DNA from: Bradyrhizobium sp. C9
GTDB lineage: Bacteria; Pseudomonadota; Alphaproteobacteria; Rhizobiales; Xanthobacteraceae
Direction of reading: 5' to 3'
Length of the DNA stretch: 64,000 bases
Assembly: GCF_002532045.1 (NCBI RefSeq)
Contig: NZ_NWTG01000017.1
Span: 1 to 64,000, forward strand
The translations under genes were made by a program, and so were the position numbers. The notes below the pieces were generated by a model that worked only from the letters and a program-made list of their open reading frames with translations, searched no databases and was not told the origin of the DNA. Position 1 is the first letter of the stretch; each line of letters begins with the position of its first letter. Shown here in pieces: positions 56,314-64,000 of this stretch.

Positions 56314-56345
56314 TCGTCAGCTTCTCGAAAGCTAAGCCTCGTAGC
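56314..56345 (+). promoter_or_regulatory. tts box (TtsI-dependent type III secretion promoter)
   Basis: TCGTCAGCTTCTCGAAAGCT followed by AAGCCTCGTAGC matches the rhizobial tts-box consensus (GTCAG-TT-TCG-AAGCT-A---C--TA). It lies ~58 bp before the effector ATG, a normal distance. TtsI, itself induced through NodD1 and flavonoids, activates such promoters. Confidence 0.85.
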
Positions 56346-56402
56346 GAGAACGTATTTATCCAGCTTCGACGTTAGCTAATCGTATCTGTCAAAGGAGATG
56401 GG

Positions 56403-58874
56403 ATGGATCCGTTCAACAAGCTCAACCCATTCGAGGCCCCAGATGTCGATCGGGCGTACTATCATGGGCTGGAAGAGCAGCAGACGGACGAAGCGGGGTT
56501 TCCGCAGCACCTGAACGAGTTGCATCCGCACGGGCGCCCGCCCTCCAGTTCAAATAGGCTCGGCGACGCGGACGTTGTGTCGAACAGAGATGCGGATCCT
56601 TTGGGAATGCCGCATGAGGGTCGCGTCGGAGAAAGCACTTCGCAGTTGGCCTCAGATCCGCCAGGCCGCTTGGAACAAGGGGGCCATCACCACCATGTGC
56701 TCTTTGCGGCCGCGGATCGCGGTGGCCAGTTGCCAGCCGGCAGTTTCAGTCTGCCGGATTATTGGCACGGCATGGATGCGGCTGCCGATTGGCCGACGCA
56801 TAGTGTCGGCCAGGAGGAGCATTCGTGGGCGGAGGCCAGTGACGTGGCGCCGGAGTGGGCAACGACCCCCGCAAATCCTTGGCAGCAAAATCTCGGGGCA
56901 GCAATTCTCGGCCGACGGCCCCTGCCAGGTGACGCCAATACCTCAACAGGAGGCGGCCGGCTCACCCCGGCCGCAGCGCAGTGGACCGAAACATTGCATG
57001 ACACACGGGCCTCTGGCCCTGCAGGCGGTGCGGCGGACTTCGAAGGCTCCGTCCTCAGGGAATCGCGGCTCGACCAGATCTTGGACAAATGGGCCTGCGA
57101 TGAGCGGCAGGCGGAAGGCGAGGATAGGCAAGAGGCGGTAAGACGAATAAGGGCCTGGGGCGAAACTGGCGACGTCTATGCAGGGCTGGAGCTGCAATAC
57201 TTAGGCCTGACGACATTGCCCGACACCCTTCCGCCCGGGCTCCAATCGCTCAACGTGAGCGACAACGAGCTGGTGCACTTGCCTGACATCCTCCCGTCTG
57301 GACTTCGGACGCTCGGCGCCAGCAACAACCGAATGACTCGCCTGCCCGACGCCCTCCCGACGGGACTCCAGTCACTCGTCATCGGCAGCAACCAGCTGAC
57401 CGGGCTGCCCGACACCCTCCCGGAGGGTCTTTCGACACTCGCCGTCAGCAGCAACCGGCTGACCAGCCTGCCCGACACCCTGCCGGTCGGGCTCCAGGAC
57501 CTCGATGTCCGCGGCAACCTGCTGACCAGCCTGCCCGACGCACTCCCGAGCGGACTTCAGTTGCTTGCCGTCGGCGGCAACCGGCTGACCAGCCTGCCTG
57601 ATACCCTCCCGCCCGACCTCCAAGAGCTCGAAGCCGATGGCAACAGGCTGGCGAGCCTGCCCGACACTCTCCCGGCCGAGCTCCAGTTGCTCTTCGCCCG
57701 CGATAACCACCTGAATAGTCTGCCCGAGACACTCCCGCCCGAGCTCCAGAGACTCCACGTCAGCGGCAACAGGCTGACGAGCCTGCCCGAGACCCTCCCG
57801 GCCGAGCTCCAGGTGCTCGAGGCACGCGACAACCGGTTGATCGGCTTGCCGGAGACCCTGCTAACCCAGCTAGGTTCTGGGTGCATGGTCTATGTGGATG
57901 ACAATCCGCTGCCCGAGCAGGTGCGGACGAATTTGGCGGGAGCTCTGAATGCCCCGAACTATGCTGGCCCGCGGGTCTTCTTCTCGATGGGCGGGGGAAC
58001 GGCGGTGGATCAGGAACGGCCACTAGCCGAGGCGGTAGCGGACTGGTTGAAGGGCGAGCCGGAGGCGATCGCCGCCTGGCAGAACTTTGCCGACGAGGCG
58101 GGTGCCCCGGCATACGCGCTCTTCCTCGACAAGCTGCAGAAGACTGTGAATTATGACAATCCCGAGTTCCGACAGGCGGTGGCCGAGGATCTGCGGCAGG
58201 CAGCGATCAGGCCGCCATTGCGCGAGCAGTTTTTTCAGCTGGCTTTCGGGGCGAGCGAGACCTGCCAGGATCGCATCACCCTGACCTGGAACGGCATGCA
58301 GACCGCACGTCTGAAGGCTGATGTCGAGGATGGCACCTATGACGATCGGCTCGGTGAACTCATCCAGCAAGCGCGGGTCCTGTTCCGCCTGAATGCGCTC
58401 GATTCGATCGCCCGTCAGAAGGTCAACTCGCTCCGGTTCGTCGACGAGATCGAGGTCTATCTCGCCTATCAGGTCAAGCTACGTGATCGGCTGGACCTGC
58501 AGCTCATCGCGCCGGACATGCGGTTCTATGAAGTCTCCTACGTCACTGAGCACGATCTCACCGCAGCCGAGACGCAGGTGCGGAATCAAGAGGAGGCGGG
58601 GTTCGCCGACTATCTGGCGACTCACTGGCAACCTTGGGAGACGGTGGTGAGCCGGATCGCCCCCGAAGCCCATGCACAGATGCAGGTCCGGCTCAGGGAG
58701 GCGATGGACGAGGAGTTTCCGAGACGCCTTGAGCAACGGCTCGCAGATCATCACCTAACCGGAGACAGCGAGGCCGAGGTGCAGCTCGGAGCCCAGATCC
58801 GCGAGGAGATCGCCCGCGAGATTAAGGGCGCACTGATGCGCCAGGTGCTTGGGGACCGCGGGCTTGAACTGTGA
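56403..58874 (+). CDS. nopM: Type III effector, NEL-domain E3 ubiquitin ligase (NopM/IpaH family)
   Basis: 823 residues with AAAGGAG ahead of the ATG. Residues ~1-240: polar, disordered secretion region. ~265-500: eleven tandem 21-residue leucine-rich repeats of the LPDTLPxxLQxLxVxxNxLTS type. ~530-823: NEL domain with the catalytic Cys621 in GASETCQDRITLTWNGMQTA and the family's RFVDEIEVYLAYQVKLRDRL. In the host cell the LRR binds targets and restrains the ligase, and the Cys accepts ubiquitin from E2. The tts box supports secretion by the symbiotic T3SS. Longer N-terminus than typical NopM (~600 residues). Confidence 0.93.
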   Translation: MDPFNKLNPFEAPDVDRAYYHGLEEQQTDEAGFPQHLNELHPHGRPPSSSNRLGDADVVSNRDADPLGMPHEGRVGESTSQLASDPPGRLEQGGHHHHVLFAAADRGGQLPAGSFSLPDYWHGMDAAADWPTHSVGQEEHSWAEASDVAPEWATTPANPWQQNLGAAILGRRPLPGDANTSTGGGRLTPAAAQWTETLHDTRASGPAGGAADFEGSVLRESRLDQILDKWACDERQAEGEDRQEAVRRIRAWGETGDVYAGLELQYLGLTTLPDTLPPGLQSLNVSDNELVHLPDILPSGLRTLGASNNRMTRLPDALPTGLQSLVIGSNQLTGLPDTLPEGLSTLAVSSNRLTSLPDTLPVGLQDLDVRGNLLTSLPDALPSGLQLLAVGGNRLTSLPDTLPPDLQELEADGNRLASLPDTLPAELQLLFARDNHLNSLPETLPPELQRLHVSGNRLTSLPETLPAELQVLEARDNRLIGLPETLLTQLGSGCMVYVDDNPLPEQVRTNLAGALNAPNYAGPRVFFSMGGGTAVDQERPLAEAVADWLKGEPEAIAAWQNFADEAGAPAYALFLDKLQKTVNYDNPEFRQAVAEDLRQAAIRPPLREQFFQLAFGASETCQDRITLTWNGMQTARLKADVEDGTYDDRLGELIQQARVLFRLNALDSIARQKVNSLRFVDEIEVYLAYQVKLRDRLDLQLIAPDMRFYEVSYVTEHDLTAAETQVRNQEEAGFADYLATHWQPWETVVSRIAPEAHAQMQVRLREAMDEEFPRRLEQRLADHHLTGDSEAEVQLGAQIREEIAREIKGALMRQVLGDRGLEL

Positions 58875-58889
58875 AGCGGCCATGCAATT

Positions 58890-58926
58890 GCGAGGGGCGT
58901 CGATCTTGTTTCCACCCGCCCCTCGC
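58890..58926 (+). terminator. Candidate terminator after the effector gene
   Basis: Perfect 10-bp inverted repeat GCGAGGGGCG / CGCCCCTCGC, loop 17 nt, 15 bp after the stop codon. No T-run follows, so it may only stabilise the mRNA end. Confidence 0.5.
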
Positions 58927-59166
58927 TACGTCATGTTGTTAGCTGTCCCAAATATCAAAGGCGGTGTCCCAAGCGCCGCCGCCAGGCACTTGCTGGCTCA
59001 AGCTCGAGGTCAAACTCTTGATGGAGCTGAGCGGCTTTCCGACGTTGAAAGTCTCGTGCGGATAGCTCTTGATGCCAGGAGTGTTAGGCTTGTTCGACCA
59101 CACGTCCCACTGAGTGGCGGCTGGGCCGGGGCATCCAAAATGCTCGCATGAAGATCGGCACAGAGG

Positions 59167-59388
59167 TTAGCTATCGCGGGCGTATTTGTTTTGGAACAGA
59201 ATGTATTTTTCGAAGCTCTTGAAGATTGCTGATTTTTCTTTTGCAACGCGACTGAAATCAGCTTTGATCGCGCCGCTACCCCGCTCCTGGTCGGTCAATT
59301 TTTCCGAGACAATCAAATGAACTTCTCGAAGATGTCCGCAAATGTAAACGTCTGCATTCTCCGCCTTCAGCTGAAAATCCCAGTGCAT
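59167..59388 (-). CDS. Small hypothetical protein
   Basis: 73 residues: MHWDFQLKAENADVYICGHL, REVHLIVSEKLTDQERGSGA, KEKSAIFKSFEKYILFQNKY. Protein-like, alternating strand and helix, no family recognised and no strong ribosome site. It lies between the effector and the Fic gene; it may belong to a degraded toxin locus. Confidence 0.4.
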   Translation of the reverse strand: MHWDFQLKAENADVYICGHLREVHLIVSEKLTDQERGSGAIKADFSRVAKEKSAIFKSFEKYILFQNKYARDS

Positions 59389-59631
59389 GATGTATCGCTG
59401 TCATCTTTGCGTCGCAAGTTCTGAAAGCCATTCGGTTGACCAAACCGGGGTCTCAAATAGGCGGAAAAATCAACGGGCTTCAATTTGGCGCGGACTGCGA
59501 GGGTTTCGCGTATGCGTTCATTGGAACTTCTTGCTAGCGGACAAGAGCTCGGCCATCTCAGCTCGGGTGCTGGCGCGCCACGTTTCCGCTTTTCAGGCCG
59601 CCATGAATATCCTCTTAGGTCGCTGATGTGT

Positions 59632-60729
59632 TCAGGCTTCGTCAATCAATGAATAGCTCGTACTACGCCCGCCGGCCGCGTCTTTCGCCAAAACGCCCCT
59701 GGCGACGAGATCATCGATGTCCCGCAGGGCCGTATCCTGCGATGATTTGGTAAGCTGTGCCCATTTCGAAGATGTGAGCTTGCCTTCAAAGCCCTCGAAC
59801 AAACGCTCAATCATCGCCCGCTGTCGGTCGTTAAATTTCTGGTTCGCTTGCTTCTTCCAGAAGTGGGCTTTCCGTAGAACCGAGGCGAGGATGGTGTCGG
59901 CGCGATCAAAGGCCCGGTCAAGGCAGTCCAGAAACCACTCCAGCCAAACCGTGATGTCGAGATCGCCTTTCTGCGTGGCGTCGAGGATATCGTAATAGGC
60001 GTTCCGCTCCTGCCGGATCTGCGCTGACATGCTGTAGAAGCGCTGTGAACTGTTCTCTGACCGCGCCAGCGCCATGTCGGAAATCGCGCGGGCGATACGA
60101 CCATTGCCGTCTTCGAACGGATGGATGGTAACGAACCACAGATGCGCCATGGCAGCCTTGATAACTGGATCGATGTCCTGGGTACCGTTGAACCAGCCGA
60201 TGAAGGCTTTCATCTCGTCAGGAAGCAAACCAGCTTTGGGAGCTTCATAGTGAACGCGCTCGAGTCCGATTGGCCCCGAGACAACCTGCATCGGCCCCGT
60301 ATCCTCCGTGCGCCAGTTCCCGACGGCGATCTTCGTCATGCCGCTGCGGCCCGTCGGAAACAAGGCGGCATGCCAGCCAAAGAGACGGTCAGAGGTGAGG
60401 GGAGCGTCATATCTGCCGGTGGCGTCCAGCATCATCTCAACGATGCCCTCGACGGGCGTCAAGGCGCCGATATCGACACCCAGGCGGCGCGCAAGCGATG
60501 ATCGCACCTGATCGCGGCTCAGAACCTCGCCCTCGATCTCGCTCGACTTGGTGACCTCCTCGGTAAGGGCCTCAAGATTGGCTTCGGCTCGCAGCCGAAC
60601 GCCGAGCTCTTCCATGCAACCGGTGAGACGACCCTGCCGGTTACGGACAGCTCCCAGCTTCTGGGCCAGCTTTGAGCTATTCCAGGTAAATTTCGGCCAG
60701 TCTTTCAGCTCGTGGATATAAGTCGCCAT
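59632..60729 (-). CDS. Fic-domain AMPylase (class II) with winged-helix C-terminus
   Basis: 365 residues. An inhibitory helix motif SSEIEGE at 62-68 ((S/T)xxxE(G/N)) precedes the Fic core, so this is a class II, self-inhibited Fic protein. Catalytic loop HPFEDGNGRIAR at 203-214 is complete, with His203 for AMP transfer. The C-terminal ~80 residues (FNDRQRAMIERLFEGFEGKL, WAQLTKSSQDTALRDIDDLV, ARGVLAKDAAGGRSTSYSLI) form a winged helix. Such chromosomal Fic proteins AMPylate themselves or topoisomerases and often bind their own promoter; repeats at 60742-60821 fit that. No signal for type III secretion is seen. Confidence 0.92.
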   Translation of the reverse strand: MATYIHELKDWPKFTWNSSKLAQKLGAVRNRQGRLTGCMEELGVRLRAEANLEALTEEVTKSSEIEGEVLSRDQVRSSLARRLGVDIGALTPVEGIVEMMLDATGRYDAPLTSDRLFGWHAALFPTGRSGMTKIAVGNWRTEDTGPMQVVSGPIGLERVHYEAPKAGLLPDEMKAFIGWFNGTQDIDPVIKAAMAHLWFVTIHPFEDGNGRIARAISDMALARSENSSQRFYSMSAQIRQERNAYYDILDATQKGDLDITVWLEWFLDCLDRAFDRADTILASVLRKAHFWKKQANQKFNDRQRAMIERLFEGFEGKLTSSKWAQLTKSSQDTALRDIDDLVARGVLAKDAAGGRSTSYSLIDEA

Positions 60730-60741
60730 TCACCGCACTCA

Positions 60742-60821
60742 TGCGGAGAATATGCGCCTTATTCCTGGCAATCGTAATAATATTCTACGCACAAGGTGCG
60801 GAGAATAAGGATAATATTCTC
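60742..60821. promoter_or_regulatory. Repeat cluster upstream of the Fic gene (probable operator)
   Basis: TGCGGAGAATA occurs twice (60742-60752, 60797-60807), and the second copy is part of a perfect inverted repeat GAGAATA-N7-TATTCTC (60801-60821). The winged helix of the Fic protein is the obvious candidate binder. Confidence 0.6.
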
Positions 60822-61004
60822 AGCAATATCAATAAAATTAATGGCTTGCGCGTGAACCTGTAAGATGATCCCTGGCAAGCAAACGCTGAAATGGAACGAT
60901 TTTATTCCACATTAGTGGATGGAGGTCTTATCAGGCAGTCTTAGGTTGAGTCGGTCATTGCCGTCGTCACCGAGGCGCCGCAATAAAATCCACGGGATTT
61001 TCAT

Positions 61005-61200
61005 GAACGATGAAACCTCGCGAGCGGGTTCGGGCTGTCCTGGACAAGCGTAATGCCACCAAGCTTCGGCGTGGTCCAAGAGACTTTCCCTTCTCAGGGC
61101 TTATGAATTGCGGACACTGCGGCTGTGCCTTCGTCGGTGAGCTCCACAAGGGGGCGCCCGCGAAATTCCCCGAACTGATGGGCCGGCCGCATTTTTCGGA
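61005..61200 (+). pseudogene. Large serine recombinase fragment (zinc-ribbon region)
   Basis: RAVLDKRNATKLRRGPRDFP then FSGLMNCGHCGCAFVGELHK: the linker and first CxxC of the recombinase zinc beta-ribbon domain. The catalytic N-terminus and the coiled coil are absent. Remnant of an integrated element. Confidence 0.75.
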
Positions 61201-61304
61201 GAAGGTCCATCAGTGAATCGTTGCGGGGCTTCATCAGCAGTCCGGCCTTGTCTTGAAGGGTAGGGGTGGGCCAAGCGTATGCGCCTTCTTAACTAAGCTC
61301 TCGC

Positions 61305-61529
61305 TCAATTGACGTTGCCTGAGGGCTGAGCGGGTATCGGAGAGTCTTGGGCATCAAAGTATTCTTCGATCTCACTAACCGCTCTCTGCTCCCATTCGTC
61401 GGCCTGCGTCAGCAATGAGACTCGCTGGAGTGGGCGAAATGCTGCGGCTTGACGGCACAGCGAAGCTATTGCGCGGTAGCGACGCACGTTTTCCAGAATT
61501 GCCGATCCTGTCATGTTTGATTTGCCCAT
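61305..61529 (-). CDS. Small helical hypothetical protein
   Basis: 74 residues from ATG 61529 (MTGSAIL at 61514 is an alternative): ILENVRRYRAIASLCRQAAA, FRPLQRVSLLTQADEWEQRA, VSEIEEYFDAQ. This two-helix pattern recurs in many Bradyrhizobium genomes as a small protein of unknown function. Soluble; isolated from its neighbours. Confidence 0.6.
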   Translation of the reverse strand: MGKSNMTGSAILENVRRYRAIASLCRQAAAFRPLQRVSLLTQADEWEQRAVSEIEEYFDAQDSPIPAQPSGNVN

Positions 61530-61644
61530 TCAGCTTACAGCGCGAACATGAGGCGGATCGATTTTCGATTGGTTAGCGGCCGGCCCTGAAAGCATCCATG
61601 GTTGGCAAATCCTTGCGATTTCTGACCCCTCAACGCAGGACGTC

Positions 61645-62040
61645 AGATTTCCTAGCCGTTCAAGACAATCCACGTGAGATAAAAGCGCGGTTTTCCTTGG
61701 CGGGAGTTCAGATGAAGCTCTCCGTGATGAAAAATGCGGGCAGGGGGCGGCGGACTGAGTTTGCCCATCGGCGACAAGCAAGGTCAGTACATCGGAAAAT
61801 TCCCTTCGCCCCATCTTGTCGGATTGTCGGAAAACGAGTTCGCCGTTCTGGCGCTGTCCGAAATCTTTGGAATGGACGTGCCGGAACGCGAGCTTGTCGA
61901 AAAATCCGATTTCGAAGGAATTCCCGAAGAATTCAACACATTGTCGACCGGCAAGGTCTTGCTGGTGAAGTGTTTCGACCGTGGACCCAAAGGTACCCGA
62001 ATTCACATTCGAAGATTTCGCTCAGGATCTTTGGCCGGCA
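61645..62040 (+). pseudogene. HipA-family kinase toxin fragment
   Basis: ARFSLAGVQMKLSVMKNAGR, then (frameshift near 61745) GGLSLPIGDKQGQYIGKFPS, PHLVGLSENEFAVLALSEIF, GMDVPERELVEKSDFEGIPE, VLLVKCFDRGP, then (second shift near 61995) FEDFAQDLWPA. This is the N-terminal half of HipA: SLAGVQ-KLS, the nucleotide loop, RFDR and HxEDFAQ. The kinase C-lobe and any hipB are missing. Confidence 0.8.
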
Positions 62041-62104
62041 GCCACTCGCGGCGACAATTAGGACCCTGAGCTTAGGTCAGGTGTTTCCGCATGACTGACG
62101 CGGA

Positions 62105-62270
62105 AGCCGAGACGGCCTTCGCTATCCGTGGGCCGATATCGGGCGGCGAAGGTAAGGTTGCTGAGGTGGGCGGCGGCGGCTGAAATACTCCTCAGCCTGA
62201 TTGTGCAAGCGCTGTCGAGGCTGTACGCCTCCTGATGATTGATCCGGCGCATGTCGGAGCGTTCATGCAG
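62105..62270 (-). pseudogene. IS1595-type transposase C-terminal piece (inverted)
   Basis: Minus strand reads MRRINHQEAYSLDSACT, then in the next frame NQAEEYFSRRR. IS1595 transposases continue from ...NADE-x-W--L to R-NHQEAYS-DGACTN-AEEYFSRLRRAE. It is the continuation of the + strand fragment to its right, but in opposite orientation. Confidence 0.7.
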
Positions 62271-62286
62271 GCCATCCCAATAGGTG

Positions 62287-62525
62287 GCTCGCTATTTCGG
62301 CGACGTGAAGCCCGCCAACCTCAAGAGGATCGCGTTGACCGCCGCTTTAACCGTAACCAGAACGGCAAGGGCGAGGTCGCCATCCGCGAGCGCGGCGGCA
62401 ATTCGGTCCCGTCCGTGTTCGGTTCCGAGAGGCGGGCCGCCGCTTTCATCAAGGCCGGGATCGCCAAAAGCACGGTCGTCAACGCCGACGAAGGGCGCCG
62501 GGCTGAGATCAATAGGCGTCGCGAT
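62287..62525 (+). pseudogene. IS1595-type transposase middle piece
   Basis: YFGDVKPANLK, then (shift) EDRVDRRFNRNQNGKGEVAI, RERGGNSVPSVFGSERRAAA, FIKAGIAKSTVVNADEG. This is the DDE-like core of ISXO2/IS1595 transposases; the sequence after NADE is lost here and found inverted at 62105-62270. Confidence 0.75.
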
Positions 62526-62754
62526 GGTCCTCGATAAAGCAGAAGCTCACGTCCGGCTTCCGGCAAAAATCGCAATCAACCTCTTATGTCTCGCTCCATG
62601 CGCGGCCGTTCGTTCTCCTGGCGCAGCAGAGCGCCATTTCTGCCGTCACTTTCGGAATGAAAGCAGGTGGTCGGGGGATGTTGGTCGTGGAGACGATTGC
62701 GTCGAGAGGGACTGCCTGCGCAGCCGGGATGCCTGCCGAGGGCAGTCGCAGACC

Positions 62755-63768
62755 TCATCGTGACTGCGTGACCAGCTCGAGCTGGAGCGCGGCCAGAACG
62801 CTGATGTCGTGGCGGTGTTCGACGGCCTCGCCCGCAGCCTGCGCGGCCTGTACCAAGGTTGTCTCTTTGCGTTCGGTCATCAGTTTGTCGGCTTCGATTT
62901 GGGCCAGCTGCTTTTCACGCTCATCCGCGGGGAGCGCGGCGGCATCGTCGCTGTTCGTCTCGATCAGTTCGTTCACCTTTTCGGTCAGAGTGTCACGAAG
63001 GGCCCAACAAAGCAGCCCAATCACATCGGGAACCTGCCCAGATGCGGTGCCCACAACCCGCGTGTTCGCATCCGGGACGACAGCAATCAGATTGTGTTCT
63101 TGGAGGGTGTAAGGCCATGCGATCTCGCTCGCGTTGTCATCAATCATGGCCGATATAGATGGCGCCCCACGATCCGCCAGTCGTGCGATCAGCGCCGCGG
63201 CGTCTCGCTTCTTCGCCTCACTGGGAAATGGCGCACTGCGGATCTGGTGGGCGTGGGCTTCGAGCTCGCGGATGCGCAGGCGCAGACGCTCGAGCGCGTC
63301 AATGATCCGCTCGCCTCGCTCTAGAATATCCGACAGCGCGATTGGAGAGACGGAGGCAAGGCGCGCGGGCGACGGCAGGCCACCGGGAGACAGAAAGGCC
63401 CGGCAGCGGGATGCCAGGACCCCGCAGTTCCGCATGCGGGCAGCAGCGGTCGCCTCTCGAGCGATGAGGCGGCGCAACTTTTCGGTCAGCTCGCTGGCTT
63501 GCTTGTCGAGGTCACGGACTTGCTTGTCCTCCTTGTCCGCGCCGGGACGATGGGCGCTGCGAGTCAATATCAGCTGTTGGCGGTGGCTCTCGACGCGATG
63601 AAGCTCGGCACGAGTTGCGCGCATCTGCTCCTCAACCGGCAACCACGTTGAACGCGCATCCGCTGCACGATCCACGATCGCCTCAAAACGATGCCGAGCG
63701 CCCTCATCGGGCAGCAGGTCGGCGGCATCATTATGCAAGAAACTCTGGAAACCTACGTGATCATTCAC
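62755..63768 (-). CDS. Coiled-coil hypothetical protein
   Basis: 337 residues: ADARSTWLPVEEQMRATRAE, LHRVESHRQQLILTRS, KEDKQVRDLDKQASELTEKL and ERIIDALERLRLRIRELEAH form long coiled coils; a middle block reads WPYTLQEHNLIAVVPDANTR with PDVIGLLCWALRDTLTEKVN, and an acidic helical end has PADEREKQLAQIEADKLMTE. No signal peptide. I recognise no family; the coil-plus-globular layout and position among element remnants suggest a plasmid or prophage-derived gene. The rest to 64000 shows no further gene. Confidence 0.65.
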   Translation of the reverse strand: MNDHVGFQSFLHNDAADLLPDEGARHRFEAIVDRAADARSTWLPVEEQMRATRAELHRVESHRQQLILTRSAHRPGADKEDKQVRDLDKQASELTEKLRRLIAREATAAARMRNCGVLASRCRAFLSPGGLPSPARLASVSPIALSDILERGERIIDALERLRLRIRELEAHAHQIRSAPFPSEAKKRDAAALIARLADRGAPSISAMIDDNASEIAWPYTLQEHNLIAVVPDANTRVVGTASGQVPDVIGLLCWALRDTLTEKVNELIETNSDDAAALPADEREKQLAQIEADKLMTERKETTLVQAAQAAGEAVEHRHDISVLAALQLELVTQSR

Positions 63769-64000
63769 TTATCGTCTCTCGCCGTTCCTTATCAGATGTC
63801 CCATTTTCGGGGCAATGACTCGCCGTGCATATTTCTATCCCACTTTCCTCCTCCCGATTGTCATCGCTGTGACGTCGATTTACAGATCGAACCAACGTCA
63901 AGGAATTTGCGCTCGTTGAACACGATGACGTAATTGCGGTCGGCTCTCGGGAGGAGGGTGCTCTCGCTATTGTCAAGCTCTGTCAATCAAACGACGCCAA

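Overview
The window looks like part of a Bradyrhizobium symbiosis island or a comparable accessory region of a soybean-type rhizobium. The signs are a type III effector of the NopM/IpaH (NEL ubiquitin ligase) class behind a recognisable tts box, a CIRCE-preceded groESL pair, two very good sigma-54 promoters, many small Bradyrhizobium-style hypothetical genes, and dense insertion-sequence and pseudogene debris. No tRNA, rRNA or CRISPR array was recognised. Much of the window is a gene graveyard: pieces of acs, pccA, an S1/P1 nuclease gene, an Omp31-like porin gene, hipA, resolvase genes and IS1182, IS701 and IS1595 transposase genes lie between intact genes.

Layout. 1-0.8 kb: groEL (cut by the window edge) and groES under a CIRCE element. 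1-4.5 kb: an ABM-like barrel protein, an MpaB/DUF2236 oxygenase and an acyl-CoA dehydrogenase. 4.6-7 kb: resolvase remnant, a secreted protein and a hairpin-rich stretch that looks like a structured RNA of about 234 nt. 7.2-9.7 kb: operon of a Dabb-barrel protein, pabB and pabA, with a palindrome at its start. 11-13 kb: an orphan bioD and a truncated FkbM methyltransferase. 15.0-17.1 kb: a decayed short prokaryotic Argonaute operon (SIR2-APAZ plus MID-PIWI, SPARSA type), not visible as single ORFs but readable across one amber codon, one frameshift and one internal deletion. 17.1-19.6 kb: acs fragment and a group II intron. 20-29.3 kb: a BgsB/BgsA-like beta-glucan synthase pair (HlyD plus GT2) with a dCache membrane protein, followed by a GGDEF-EAL protein and a MASE-GGDEF diguanylate cyclase, plausibly one c-di-GMP-controlled exopolysaccharide unit. 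29.5-38.4 kb: small hypothetical genes, pseudogenes and two related copies of a cassette (110-residue protein, small RNA, small ORF). The RNAs are three paralogous units, each with a sigma-54-type promoter, hairpins and a T-run terminator. 38.5-39.7 kb: an IS630-family element. 42.2-46.4 kb: oleate hydratase, SDR, oleate hydratase, then a phasin gene at 47 kb. 48.5-49 kb: a Thr/Ile-rich 22-residue peptide, a strong hairpin and a small gene fused at a junction to half of a GntP permease. 49.7-51.7 kb: O-acyltransferase and cold-shock protein. 53.7-55.6 kb: AbiE toxin-antitoxin pair with a frameshifted toxin. 56.3-58.9 kb: tts box and NEL effector. 59-64 kb: Fic protein, recombinase, HipA and IS1595 remnants, and a coiled-coil protein.

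The best candidates for something new are the tandem sigma-54 small-RNA family with its duplicated protein cassette (34.2-36.8 kb), the structured RNA at 6.8-7.0 kb, the leader-peptide/hairpin unit at 48.9 kb and the cryptic Argonaute relic at 15-17 kb. All calls come from reading the sequence; no database search was run.
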